A stretch of 5,056 bases of DNA from SZUA-287 sp036397975 (GTDB lineage: Bacteria > Bacteroidota > Ignavibacteria > UBA10030 > UBA6906), in assembly GCA_036397975.1 (NCBI GenBank), contig DASWHW010000134.1:1-5056 (forward strand). The letters run 5' to 3'. The translations under genes and the position numbers were made by a program. The notes beneath the pieces were generated by a model. That model was not told where the DNA came from and ran no database searches. It worked only from the letters and a program-made list of their open reading frames with translations. Below are positions 1 through 5,056 of this stretch, in pieces; the stretch's first letter is position 1, and the number at the start of each line of letters is the position of its first letter.

Positions 1-151
1 TCTGATCAACCACGTATCCCTTCATCGTCGTCACCGCCATGGCCTCCTTGGCCATTTTCTTCATTTCTTTCTTCATTTCAGGTTTGTCTTGTGCTCCTGC
101 GGTCAGCGCAAAAAGACAAACCATTAGGATCACGATTAGTGTTTGCTTCAT
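1..151 (-). CDS. Secreted small protein, N-terminal part only (runs off left edge)
   Basis: This is the first 50 codons of a gene that continues beyond position 1. The ATG (bases 151-149) follows an AGAGG ribosome binding site 5 bases upstream. The protein begins with a clear signal peptide: MKQ, then a hydrophobic core at about residues 4-17, then Ala18-Gly19-Ala20 followed by Gln21, a good signal peptidase I site. The mature part starts with a lysine- and methionine-rich charged stretch (residues 26-39, with two MKK units) and then reads MKGYVVDQ at the window edge. A Gly-Tyr/Trp-Val/Ile-x-Asp start is seen in small secreted proteins that carry a Cys-Gly soon afterwards; that resemblance is from memory and the decisive part is missing. 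The gene is separated from lptB by 117 bases and is probably not part of the LPS operon. No function is assigned. Confidence 0.8.
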   Translation of the reverse strand, partial: MKQTLIVILMVCLFALTAGAQDKPEMKKEMKKMAKEAMAVTTMKGYVVDQ

Positions 152-156
152 AAATA

Positions 157-161
157 CCTCT
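157..161 (-). promoter_or_regulatory. Ribosome binding site of the secreted-protein gene
   Basis: On the minus strand the sequence reads AGAGG, then five bases (TATTT), then ATG. This is the clearest conventional Shine-Dalgarno spacing in the window and fixes the start of the left-edge gene. The gene has no other upstream in-frame start needed to explain its signal peptide. Confidence 0.65.
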
Positions 162-239
162 GGTTAATGATGAAATGGGTTGAATTGAACTGCGAAAGAC
201 GTTCCTTTTTTGGACAGCTATGATGAGGAATGTACGTTT

Positions 240-270
240 AAGAACACCCCCTCCCGGGCGAAGGTTCCTT
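240..270 (-). terminator. Possible weak terminator hairpin at the lptB stop codon
   Basis: On the minus strand AAGGAAC (bases 270-264) is followed by a G/C-rich interior and then GTTCTT (bases 245-240). The arms pair as AAG(G)AAC with GTTCTT with one bulged G. Inside, CCC and GGG can close a GGGA loop. The first arm overlaps the last bases of the lptB stop codon, so the hairpin would sit right at the end of the operon. No convincing run of T follows (TTAAACG), so this is not a textbook intrinsic terminator. It could equally be a 3' end stabilising structure or chance. Confidence 0.25.
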
Positions 271-1000
271 AGTAACGATCCAATTTGAATTTTTCCCCCA
301 GGTACATTCTACGAGCTTCCGGGTCGTTGGCAAGGGAATCAGAAGTGCCGGCCTTGAGGATCTTCCCTTCAAACAACAAATAGGCCCGGTCGGTTATCGA
401 GAGAGTCTCATGCACATTGTGGTCGGTAACGAGGACACCAATGCCGCGCTGTTTCAGGTTCGCGACAATCATCATAAGGTCTTCCACCGCAATTGGGTCG
501 ATGCCAGCGAATGGCTCGTCGAGCAGAATAAACTTCGGATCGCTCGCAAGCGTCCGGGCAATCTCCGTTCGTCGGCGCTCGCCACCCGAAAGCATATATC
601 CTTTGCTTCCCGCGATGTGTTCGATGTTGAGGTCTTTGAGCAAGGATGCACATTTGACACGGCGGTCTGCCTTCGCCATGTCCAGCATCTGCAGTACCGC
701 CATGATGTTTTCCTCCACCGTCAGCTTCCTGAAGATGGATGCCTCTTGCGGGAGGTAGCCGATTCCCATGCGTGCCCGCTTGTACATGGCCAGCGTCGTA
801 ATCTCTTCCTCGTCCAGGTAGACGTGGCCTTCGTTCGGCTTGATCATCCCGACGATCATGTAAAACGTCGTTGTCTTCCCTGCCCCGTTCGGTCCGAGAA
901 GCCCGACGACCTCGCCCTGAGCAACGTCGATACTAACGCCATTGACCACGGTGCGCTTCTTATATTTTTTGACAAGGCCTTTCGAGAGGAGTTTCTTCAT
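269..1000 (-). CDS. lptB: LPS export ABC transporter ATP-binding protein LptB
   Basis: LptB is the cytoplasmic ATPase of the LptB2FG transporter; ATP hydrolysis by its dimer drives LPS extraction from the inner membrane. The 243-residue length matches the family (about 240). All nucleotide-binding motifs are intact: Walker A GPNGAGKT at 36-43, Q-loop Gln85 in YLPQEASIF, signature LSGGE at 137-141, Walker B FILLDE at 157-162 with catalytic Glu162, D-loop GIDP at 166-169 and switch His194. YLPQEASIFRKLTVEEN and the C-terminal YLGEKF are typical of LptB rather than of general branched-chain amino acid ATPases. The start lies 6 bases after the stop of the LptA-like gene and in the same frame, two codons on. 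No Shine-Dalgarno is visible; instead the upstream region is A-rich (AAAGAAAAAACG), a common substitute in Bacteroidota. Its membrane partners LptF and LptG are not in the window. Confidence 0.97.
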   Translation of the reverse strand: MKKLLSKGLVKKYKKRTVVNGVSIDVAQGEVVGLLGPNGAGKTTTFYMIVGMIKPNEGHVYLDEEEITTLAMYKRARMGIGYLPQEASIFRKLTVEENIMAVLQMLDMAKADRRVKCASLLKDLNIEHIAGSKGYMLSGGERRRTEIARTLASDPKFILLDEPFAGIDPIAVEDLMMIVANLKQRGIGVLVTDHNVHETLSITDRAYLLFEGKILKAGTSDSLANDPEARRMYLGEKFKLDRY

Positions 1001-1006
1001 CGTATG

Positions 1007-2284
1007 CTATCGTTTTTTCTTTGTTGGTTTCTCAGTTGTATTTTCCCAAATGCGTGGTCTGTCCGTTCGTTGCACAAACCCCGGGAGATGAAAATCTTCT
1101 TCTTTACCCTTGACGAGTCTTTCCGGAAAGTACTGTCCCTCCACGCCGCCATAAATACGGATGGAGCCGATCTTCCCATCAACAAATTCCATTGCGATCC
1201 CGTCCCCGGAAATCTTATTCAGCCCGTTTGGTTCGCGATCTTCATATAAATGGTAAACGCTTGTCGAGCGGTTCTCCACGTCGATGGCGTTCAGTTTCTT
1301 TTGCGCAAAGTGCATGTTCATCTTCTCGCCACTCAATTGGTCGACTTTCAGCGGGTGGAGAGAATCGCTTTGCGATAATGCAAACGCCCTTCCCATAACA
1401 CGCACAAGTTTCAGCAACCGTTTTTCCAGCAGGACGTCCACAGAGTCGCCCGTGACTTGCGTGGTTTCGTACCAGATGACAGGCGAGCGGCGCAGGAGAA
1501 TGCTGTCCGCCTTCGTGTAGAAGTCCGCACGACCCGCACGTGCTGCCAGATCAGCACGCACTATCCGCACACTATCGATCGCGATCATGTGCTGCGTTGA
1601 ATCCCGATACGCCTCCATCATCCTGCTTCGGACAATAAGAGTATCCATATCTCCGAACACGGTCGTGTCGATCTGCATGAACACCGGTCGTACCATAACG
1701 CGAGAGAAATCGCGGTTCGCCCAATTCTCCACATGTCCGCCGGTAATGGTCACATTGTCCGTCTTGTAGCGTATCCGGACATTCCCCGTTGCCACGGTGC
1801 GTCTCTCATCCCGAAAGTAGGTGAGTGAGTCCGCATAGAGAATCGATGTCGAGTCATGTACTTCAACTTCGTCCCGGAAGAACGCTTTACGGTTCCCGAT
1901 TTGATACTCGGCATAGCGTGAGTGCAACTGTATTTTGCCATCATTGAGATAGACGTCCTCGAATGCTTCTGCACGGCGCGGCTCGCGGTAAAACGTTCCC
2001 CGCGGAGCGCGGATGGTGACGCTGTCATCCGTCAAAACAACATGTCCATTCAGAAACACTGTTCCAGTCTCACGGTACTCCAGCGCCCGGTCGCACGCGA
2101 TTGTTGTTTGGCCCTGGCGGATGCGAACGTTGCCGATCAACTCACGCACCTGCTGCCCATCGATCACCATTCCGATCAGGCTGTCCGCATGATCCAGGAT
2201 AACGACTTTGGAATCCTGCGATAACGCTGTGCACCAGGCACAGGACAATGCAAGAGGGATAACAAACGATTTCCAGGACTTCAT
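1007..2284 (-). CDS. lptA: OstA/LptA-like periplasmic LPS-bridge protein (long form)
   Basis: This is predicted to carry LPS across the periplasm between LptC and the outer-membrane LptD. Residues 1-22 form a signal peptide (Lys2 and Lys5, a hydrophobic core, then Ala20-Leu21-Ser22 before Gln23). From about residue 40 to 225 there is a run of short beta-strand repeats of the OstA type, seen as recurring units such as GNVRIRQG (51-58), LNGHVVLTDD (78-87) and GNVRIRYK (167-174), alternating with segments ending in aromatic residues (ALEY, GTFY, YAEY, SLTY). More strand-rich sequence follows to about 380, then GGVEGQYFPE (379-388) and a basic KKKR tail. At 425 residues it is far longer than E. 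coli LptA (185) but resembles the OstA-like proteins of Bacteroidota. It lacks an LptD-sized C-terminal barrel. Position between lptC and lptB supports the assignment; the symbol is given by homology class and context. Confidence 0.88.
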   Translation of the reverse strand: MKSWKSFVIPLALSCAWCTALSQDSKVVILDHADSLIGMVIDGQQVRELIGNVRIRQGQTTIACDRALEYRETGTVFLNGHVVLTDDSVTIRAPRGTFYREPRRAEAFEDVYLNDGKIQLHSRYAEYQIGNRKAFFRDEVEVHDSTSILYADSLTYFRDERRTVATGNVRIRYKTDNVTITGGHVENWANRDFSRVMVRPVFMQIDTTVFGDMDTLIVRSRMMEAYRDSTQHMIAIDSVRIVRADLAARAGRADFYTKADSILLRRSPVIWYETTQVTGDSVDVLLEKRLLKLVRVMGRAFALSQSDSLHPLKVDQLSGEKMNMHFAQKKLNAIDVENRSTSVYHLYEDREPNGLNKISGDGIAMEFVDGKIGSIRIYGGVEGQYFPERLVKGKEEDFHLPGFVQRTDRPRIWENTTEKPTKKKR

Positions 2285-2291
2285 GCGAAGC

Positions 2292-2831
2292 TCATTCCTT
2301 CGTGACCGCCTGGCCGGTCACACGCATGATTTTGTAGTTTTTTAATGACTGGTCGCTGACCAAACCGTGGCCGGAAATATGTTCGGTCGCCGAGATGATT
2401 TCCACAAAGGCATCGGTAAAGATTTTTCGTGTAGCGTTTTGCCAGAACAGACTATCAGTCTTGAGTGTGGTACCGCTATCGGAAATGACGACCACGTTCA
2501 GATAGGCTGCAAAATCGCGTGTCCGGTCATCCACTCTTCCACGCAGTGCAGTCAGGACCGAGGTGTGTTGTTGTTCTTCGTTGAAGAAGTCCACACGCAG
2601 GCTGTCATCCAGCAACGTAAACATCTTGTCCGAATAAGAAGAGATCTTGCCTGCCCACAGAATGGCCTTGATTCTTGCCGAGTCGGAGAAAGTAACAGTG
2701 CTGTTCCAACTCTGGTGTGTGGGGATATCGGCCTGCGTTTCGTGGAGAACGGTTGGCTGGATTTTTTCTTCACACCCAACGAGAGATGCGAGAAGAAGGA
2801 TGAACCACGACCAGTAAAGCAGAACCTTCAT
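2292..2831 (-). CDS. lptC: LPS export periplasmic protein LptC, lipoprotein form
   Basis: LptC accepts LPS from LptB2FG and passes it to LptA. The 179-residue protein has the family's length and the alternating strand pattern of the domain: LTALRGRVDD (93-102), LNVVVISDSGTTLKTDSLFW (111-130), IFTDAFVEI (137-145) and ISGHGLVSD (152-160). The N-terminus is a signal sequence ending in LVGC, so Cys20 should be lipidated; the enterobacterial protein instead keeps its N-terminal transmembrane helix. The two residues after the cysteine are Glu21 and Glu22. The start codon overlaps the kdsD stop in an ATGA arrangement, which implies translational coupling. Glu, Asp and Thr/Ser-rich strands with no cytoplasmic motifs fit a periplasmic location. 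Sequence identity to proteobacterial LptC is expected to be low, so the call rests on pattern, lipobox and gene order together. Confidence 0.9.
   Translation of the reverse strand: MKVLLYWSWFILLLASLVGCEEKIQPTVLHETQADIPTHQSWNSTVTFSDSARIKAILWAGKISSYSDKMFTLLDDSLRVDFFNEEQQHTSVLTALRGRVDDRTRDFAAYLNVVVISDSGTTLKTDSLFWQNATRKIFTDAFVEIISATEHISGHGLVSDQSLKNYKIMRVTGQAVTKE
2296..2300 (-). promoter_or_regulatory. Candidate ribosome binding site of the lptA-like gene
   Basis: AAGGA on the minus strand lies in the last codons of lptC, 11 bases before the ATG at 2284. The spacing is slightly long, so it may act weakly with initiation helped by coupling to lptC termination only 7 bases upstream. Confidence 0.4.
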
Positions 2832-3817
2832 CCTCCCTCGTCCGCTCCGATCCCGGCTTTCACCAGATCGTGAATGTGCAGCACACCAACAGGTCGGTGC
2901 TTATCATCGACGACGACAATCTGCGTGATGCTGTATGATTCCATTTCCTGGAGCGCGACCACCGCCAAGGTTCCTTTATGAATCGTTTTTGGGTTTTTTG
3001 TCATAACAGTTTTGGCGGTCGCGTTCGTCACATCGGTTCCGTTCTGGAGGAGGCGTCGCAAATCGCCGTCGGTTATGATTCCGTCCAGAGTTCCGTCAGC
3101 GGAAAGAACCGTCGTACACCCAAGCCGTTTGGATGTCATCTCCATAATCGCATCGCGAAGATGAACGTCCGGGCTGACACGTGGAATGCGCTCCCCGGTC
3201 ACCATCATTTCATCCACCTTTAACAAGAGGCGCCTTCCGAGCGTGCCCCCGGGGTGGTAAAGAGCAAAATCCTCGCGGCTAAACTGACGCCGGTCGAGAA
3301 GTGCGATAGCCAATGCATCGCCCAGCGCAAGCGTGGCCGTTGTCGAAGCTGTGGGGGCAAGATCGTGCGGACACGCCTCCTCACCAATAGAAACATCCAG
3401 AACCACATTCGAAACGCGCGCGAGAGCGGACGACATATTTCCCGTGAATCCGATGATGGAAACGTCAAGCCGCTGGAACATTGGAAGAAGGTTATTCAAT
3501 TCCTGCGTGTTGCCGCTCTTGGAAATACATATCACGACGTCACCTTTGCGTACCATTCCGAGATCGCCGTGAACAGCATCTGAAGGATGAAGGAAAACGG
3601 CAGGTGTTCCGGTGGAATTCATCGTCGCGACAATCTTCCGCGAAATGATACCCGATTTGCCGACGCCCGTGACAATAACGCGACCCTGACACTTGAGAAT
3701 TATTTCCACAGCATCAGCAAAGGCATCTCCGATCCTTGCTTCGAGGGACGAGACTGCCTGCCCTTCGATGCGAATGACCTCTCTTCCCTTTGCAATACTT
3801 GCTTTCCGTGCGTGCAT
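2828..3817 (-). CDS. kdsD: D-arabinose-5-phosphate isomerase (KdsD/KpsF family)
   Basis: It interconverts D-ribulose 5-phosphate and D-arabinose 5-phosphate, the first committed step to Kdo, in the cytoplasm. From the ATG at 3817 it has 329 residues, against 328 in E. coli KdsD. The SIS sugar-isomerase domain covers about 20-175, with GVGKSG (51-56), HGDLGM (83-88), SKSGNTQE (99-106), EACP (147-150) and a serine/threonine-rich APTASTTA (154-161). Two CBS domains follow, about 200-255 and 265-325. Lys54, Glu106, Glu147 and His188 align with the E. coli residues Lys59, Glu111, Glu152 and His193 reported as important for activity, at a constant offset of 5, so the SIS domain is complete. An ATG at 3862 would add 15 residues (MEGISFETLG...) but overlaps the preceding gene by 43 bases and has no family counterpart; neither start has a well-spaced Shine-Dalgarno. 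Biosynthetic KdsD is favoured over capsule KpsF or GutQ by the neighbours. Confidence 0.95.
   Translation of the reverse strand: MHARKASIAKGREVIRIEGQAVSSLEARIGDAFADAVEIILKCQGRVIVTGVGKSGIISRKIVATMNSTGTPAVFLHPSDAVHGDLGMVRKGDVVICISKSGNTQELNNLLPMFQRLDVSIIGFTGNMSSALARVSNVVLDVSIGEEACPHDLAPTASTTATLALGDALAIALLDRRQFSREDFALYHPGGTLGRRLLLKVDEMMVTGERIPRVSPDVHLRDAIMEMTSKRLGCTTVLSADGTLDGIITDGDLRRLLQNGTDVTNATAKTVMTKNPKTIHKGTLAVVALQEMESYSITQIVVVDDKHRPVGVLHIHDLVKAGIGADEGG
2832..2839 (-). promoter_or_regulatory. Ribosome binding site of lptC, embedded in the kdsD 3' end
   Basis: Two GAGG units in tandem (GAGGGAGG) run directly into the lptC ATG; the upstream unit is 4 bases from the start and the nearer one touches it. 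The same bases encode the Glu-Gly-Gly end of KdsD. Together with the ATGA overlap this favours re-initiation by ribosomes finishing kdsD. The spacing is shorter than the usual 5-9 bases. Confidence 0.55.
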
Positions 3818-3819
3818 AA

Positions 3820-4566
3820 CTAGACTGTCGATCCCCAAAGTTTCGAAACTAATTCCTTCCATCCTCGTTTGCGTTGCGGCGGCATCGAAGCAGTGACCGT
3901 AACCTTCGGTTTCTGCTCATTGTATACAATAAACGCCGCCCGGAGCTCCTCATCTTTGAATGAATCAAGATGCGTGAATAAGCGCTTCACATCAAGAGCA
4001 ATCTTTGGATCCCTGATTCCCTTGCACTTCATTAACTCGCTATAGTAATGTGTGATGGGAACAAGAATGTTCATACCGTTTACGCGATCATAAATCCATA
4101 AACGCTGTTCGTCTTTGCAAACTGCAAGTAGAACCCCATCATCGATTCGGACTTCACGGACCGACGCTCCCATCGCTGGTGAGTTTTGACCAGGCAGCCA
4201 TGTTGAATAGGTCCACCGTCTTTTCTCTTCAAAGTGGTCGCCAACCGGGTGTCCGTGTGCCGAGACGATTTCGATATCGATTTGATCACCAACGTATTCC
4301 CGAACGGTGATCGAGAAATTATCCTGCGTTGCTTCCACCATTCCGTAGGCAATTACAGGAGCGAGCGGGGAATATATATCCGCTGTATCCCCTTTGAATC
4401 CCAGGACGATGTTTCCTTTTCCTCTCCTTCCTTCACCCAACACCATCATAGAAGCAATCAGATCCCGATACCGGCTGTAGCCCGGACGGTCAATCGGCAG
4501 AACCGTATGGAGGAGATCGCGTTCTTTTTCTCGCAACGGTCGGGGATATCCTTCATCAACGGACAC
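3820..4566 (-). CDS. Conserved-looking protein of unknown function between kdsC and kdsD
   Basis: I do not recognise this 248-residue protein. It starts with GTG (4566-4564), 7 bases after the kdsC stop; an AAAGG lies 12 bases upstream. It ends 2 bases before the kdsD ATG used here. There is no signal peptide or transmembrane stretch, so it is probably cytoplasmic. The N-terminal 55 residues look constrained: YPRPLREKE (7-15), LLHTVLPIDRPGY (18-30), SRYRDLI (31-37) and a glycine- and arginine-rich LGEGRRGKGN (43-52). The middle (55-165) is beta-rich, with EYVGDQIDIEIVSAHG (90-105), RRWTYSTWLPG (116-126) and a paired VREVRIDDGVLLAV / LWIYDRVNG. A helical region (175-212) contains paired acidic and basic residues, and the tail is basic and amphipathic (QRKRGWKELVSKLWG, 231-245). 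The reading frame is intact across 249 codons and its place inside the operon argues for a real gene. Role in Kdo or LPS biology is only inferred from position. Confidence 0.85.
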   Translation of the reverse strand: MSVDEGYPRPLREKERDLLHTVLPIDRPGYSRYRDLIASMMVLGEGRRGKGNIVLGFKGDTADIYSPLAPVIAYGMVEATQDNFSITVREYVGDQIDIEIVSAHGHPVGDHFEEKRRWTYSTWLPGQNSPAMGASVREVRIDDGVLLAVCKDEQRLWIYDRVNGMNILVPITHYYSELMKCKGIRDPKIALDVKRLFTHLDSFKDEELRAAFIVYNEQKPKVTVTASMPPQRKRGWKELVSKLWGSTV

Positions 4567-4573
4567 GTGACGA

Positions 4574-5056
4574 CTACACCTTTCCGTTCTTTGCAGTGAG
4601 GATAAGATCGATCACTTCACGAACAGCCCCATGTCCTCCGACGCTTTTCGTAACATAATCGGCCGACTGTTTCGCCTCCGGTCGCGCGTTGTGCGGCGCA
4701 CATCCCAATCCTACAAACTCAATGAGCGGCACATCGAAGATCTCGTCGCCGATGAAGGCTATTTCTTCGGCACCGAGTCCGTTTCGCTCCATGATGTCTT
4801 TGCACACCGGCAGTTTATCCCGCTCTCCCTGATGCAACTCCGTGATCTCCAATTGTCTTGCACGATGCTCCACCGCAGGAATATTTCTCCCGCTGATGAA
4901 GCCAACGGCGATCCCATGCTTCTGAGCGTGACGAATGCCATAGCCATCTTGTGCGTCGAACCGTTTCAATTCCGTTCCATCCGGCGCGTAGTATAATCCT
5001 CCATCGGTCAACACTCCATCCACATCGCAAAGGAGCATGCGGATATTTCGCGCCTT
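4574..5056 (-). CDS. kdsC: 3-deoxy-D-manno-octulosonate 8-phosphate phosphatase, N-terminus outside window
   Basis: KdsC is a cytoplasmic HAD-superfamily phosphatase that converts Kdo 8-phosphate to Kdo plus phosphate. In the 160 visible residues the nucleophile motif DVDGVLTDG is at 11-19 (Asp11 and Asp13), the second motif is ISGR (54-57), the lysine motif is QGERDKL with Lys81, and the fourth motif is GDEIFDVP (103-110). The C-terminal loop GGHGAVRE and the sequence ADYVTKS are hallmarks of the short, capless KdsC tetramer. An ATG at 5038 is possible, but the frame stays open to the window edge and reads KARNIR just before MLLCDVDG, which matches the KAENIR that precedes the nucleophile motif in E. 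coli KdsC. The true start therefore probably lies beyond 5056, with roughly 10-25 residues missing. One oddity is Glu105 where many homologues, including E. coli (GDD), have a second Asp. Confidence 0.94.
   Translation of the reverse strand, partial: KARNIRMLLCDVDGVLTDGGLYYAPDGTELKRFDAQDGYGIRHAQKHGIAVGFISGRNIPAVEHRARQLEITELHQGERDKLPVCKDIMERNGLGAEEIAFIGDEIFDVPLIEFVGLGCAPHNARPEAKQSADYVTKSVGGHGAVREVIDLILTAKNGKV

Larger units (their letters stand above)
269..5056 (-). other. Kdo synthesis / LPS export operon (kdsC-orf248-kdsD-lptC-lptA-lptB)
   Basis: Six consecutive same-strand genes are separated by 7 bases, 2 bases (or a 43-base overlap with the longer kdsD start), a 4-base ATGA overlap, 7 bases and 6 bases. 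There is no room for internal promoters or terminators between genes, although promoters inside coding sequence cannot be excluded. Five of the six genes belong to Kdo synthesis or the Lpt export machine. The promoter must lie upstream of kdsC, beyond the right edge. Unlike the enterobacterial locus, lptB is not followed directly by rpoN; the next gene encodes an unrelated secreted protein. Confidence 0.85.

Noticed and set aside
152..268. Possible promoter for the left-edge gene in the 117-base gap
   Set aside because: I looked for sigma-70 boxes and for the Bacteroidota TTTG / TAnnTTTG pattern on the minus strand. Only poor partial matches were found, such as TTCTTA with a weak -10, so no promoter is called, though one probably lies here.
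201..270. Direct repeat of GTTCCTT at 201-207 and 264-270
   Set aside because: Seven bases is too short to separate from chance, and only two copies occur. No operator-like symmetry surrounds both copies.
1010..1020. A-run at the end of lptA as a programmed frameshift site
   Set aside because: The run is not in the phase of a classical X XXY YYZ slippery heptamer, the normal stop follows at once, and lptB is already in the same frame, so a shift would not join the two genes.
410..1249. A 279-codon open frame on the plus strand opposite lptB and the end of lptA
   Set aside because: It lies antisense to lptB, whose motifs are all intact, and across the lptA-lptB junction. Its translation shows no recognisable domain and is rich in His, Arg and Cys, as is usual for antisense shadows.
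2367..2873. A 168-codon plus-strand open frame opposite lptC
   Set aside because: It is fully antisense to lptC and the end of kdsD, with no family resemblance, no convincing ribosome binding site and no place in the operon direction.
1..5056. Mobile element, CRISPR array, tRNA/rRNA or defence system
   Set aside because: Coding density is near complete with recognisable housekeeping genes. There are no transposase or integrase motifs, no regularly spaced repeats and no RNA gene signatures.

Overview
The window is one tightly packed, leftward (minus-strand) gene cluster for the Kdo and lipopolysaccharide export pathway of a Gram-negative bacterium. A separate secreted-protein gene is cut off at the left edge. 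Read in the direction of transcription (high to low coordinates) the order is kdsC (5' end outside the window), an unrecognised 248-residue gene, kdsD, lptC, a long OstA/LptA-like gene, and lptB. The five junctions range from a 4-base stop/start overlap to gaps of at most 7 bases, so this looks like a single translationally coupled operon. All recognised genes are on the minus strand, and I found no convincing gene on the plus strand.

The genes form two steps of one process. KdsD makes D-arabinose 5-phosphate from ribulose 5-phosphate, and KdsC dephosphorylates Kdo 8-phosphate to Kdo. KdsA, KdsB and WaaA, which complete the Kdo pathway, are not in the window. LptB is the ATPase that powers LPS extraction from the inner membrane, LptC receives LPS on the periplasmic side, and the OstA/LptA-like protein would form the periplasmic bridge to LptD. 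LptF, LptG, LptD and LptE are not here. The order resembles the kdsD-kdsC-lptC-lptA-lptB block of Enterobacteria, with three differences: an extra gene lies between kdsC and kdsD, LptC is a predicted lipoprotein rather than a plain membrane-anchored protein, and the LptA homologue is more than twice the length of the E. coli protein.

Organism (inference): a member of the Bacteroidota/Chlorobiota/Ignavibacteriota/Kapabacteria assemblage. Reasons are the long OstA-like LptA, the lipoprotein-type LptC, the Ala-x-Ala/Ser followed by Gln pattern at both predicted signal peptidase I sites, and the mixed use of Shine-Dalgarno and A-rich initiation regions. Base composition looks balanced, about half G+C by eye. 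Species cannot be named from this sequence.

Left edge: after the lptB stop there are 117 bases without a gene. They hold an imperfect inverted repeat that could be a weak terminator and the ribosome binding site of the next gene, but no promoter I would stand behind. No tRNA, rRNA, CRISPR array, insertion sequence or phage gene was seen. Most of the window is ordinary housekeeping; the unrecognised gene between kdsC and kdsD is the part most worth following up.
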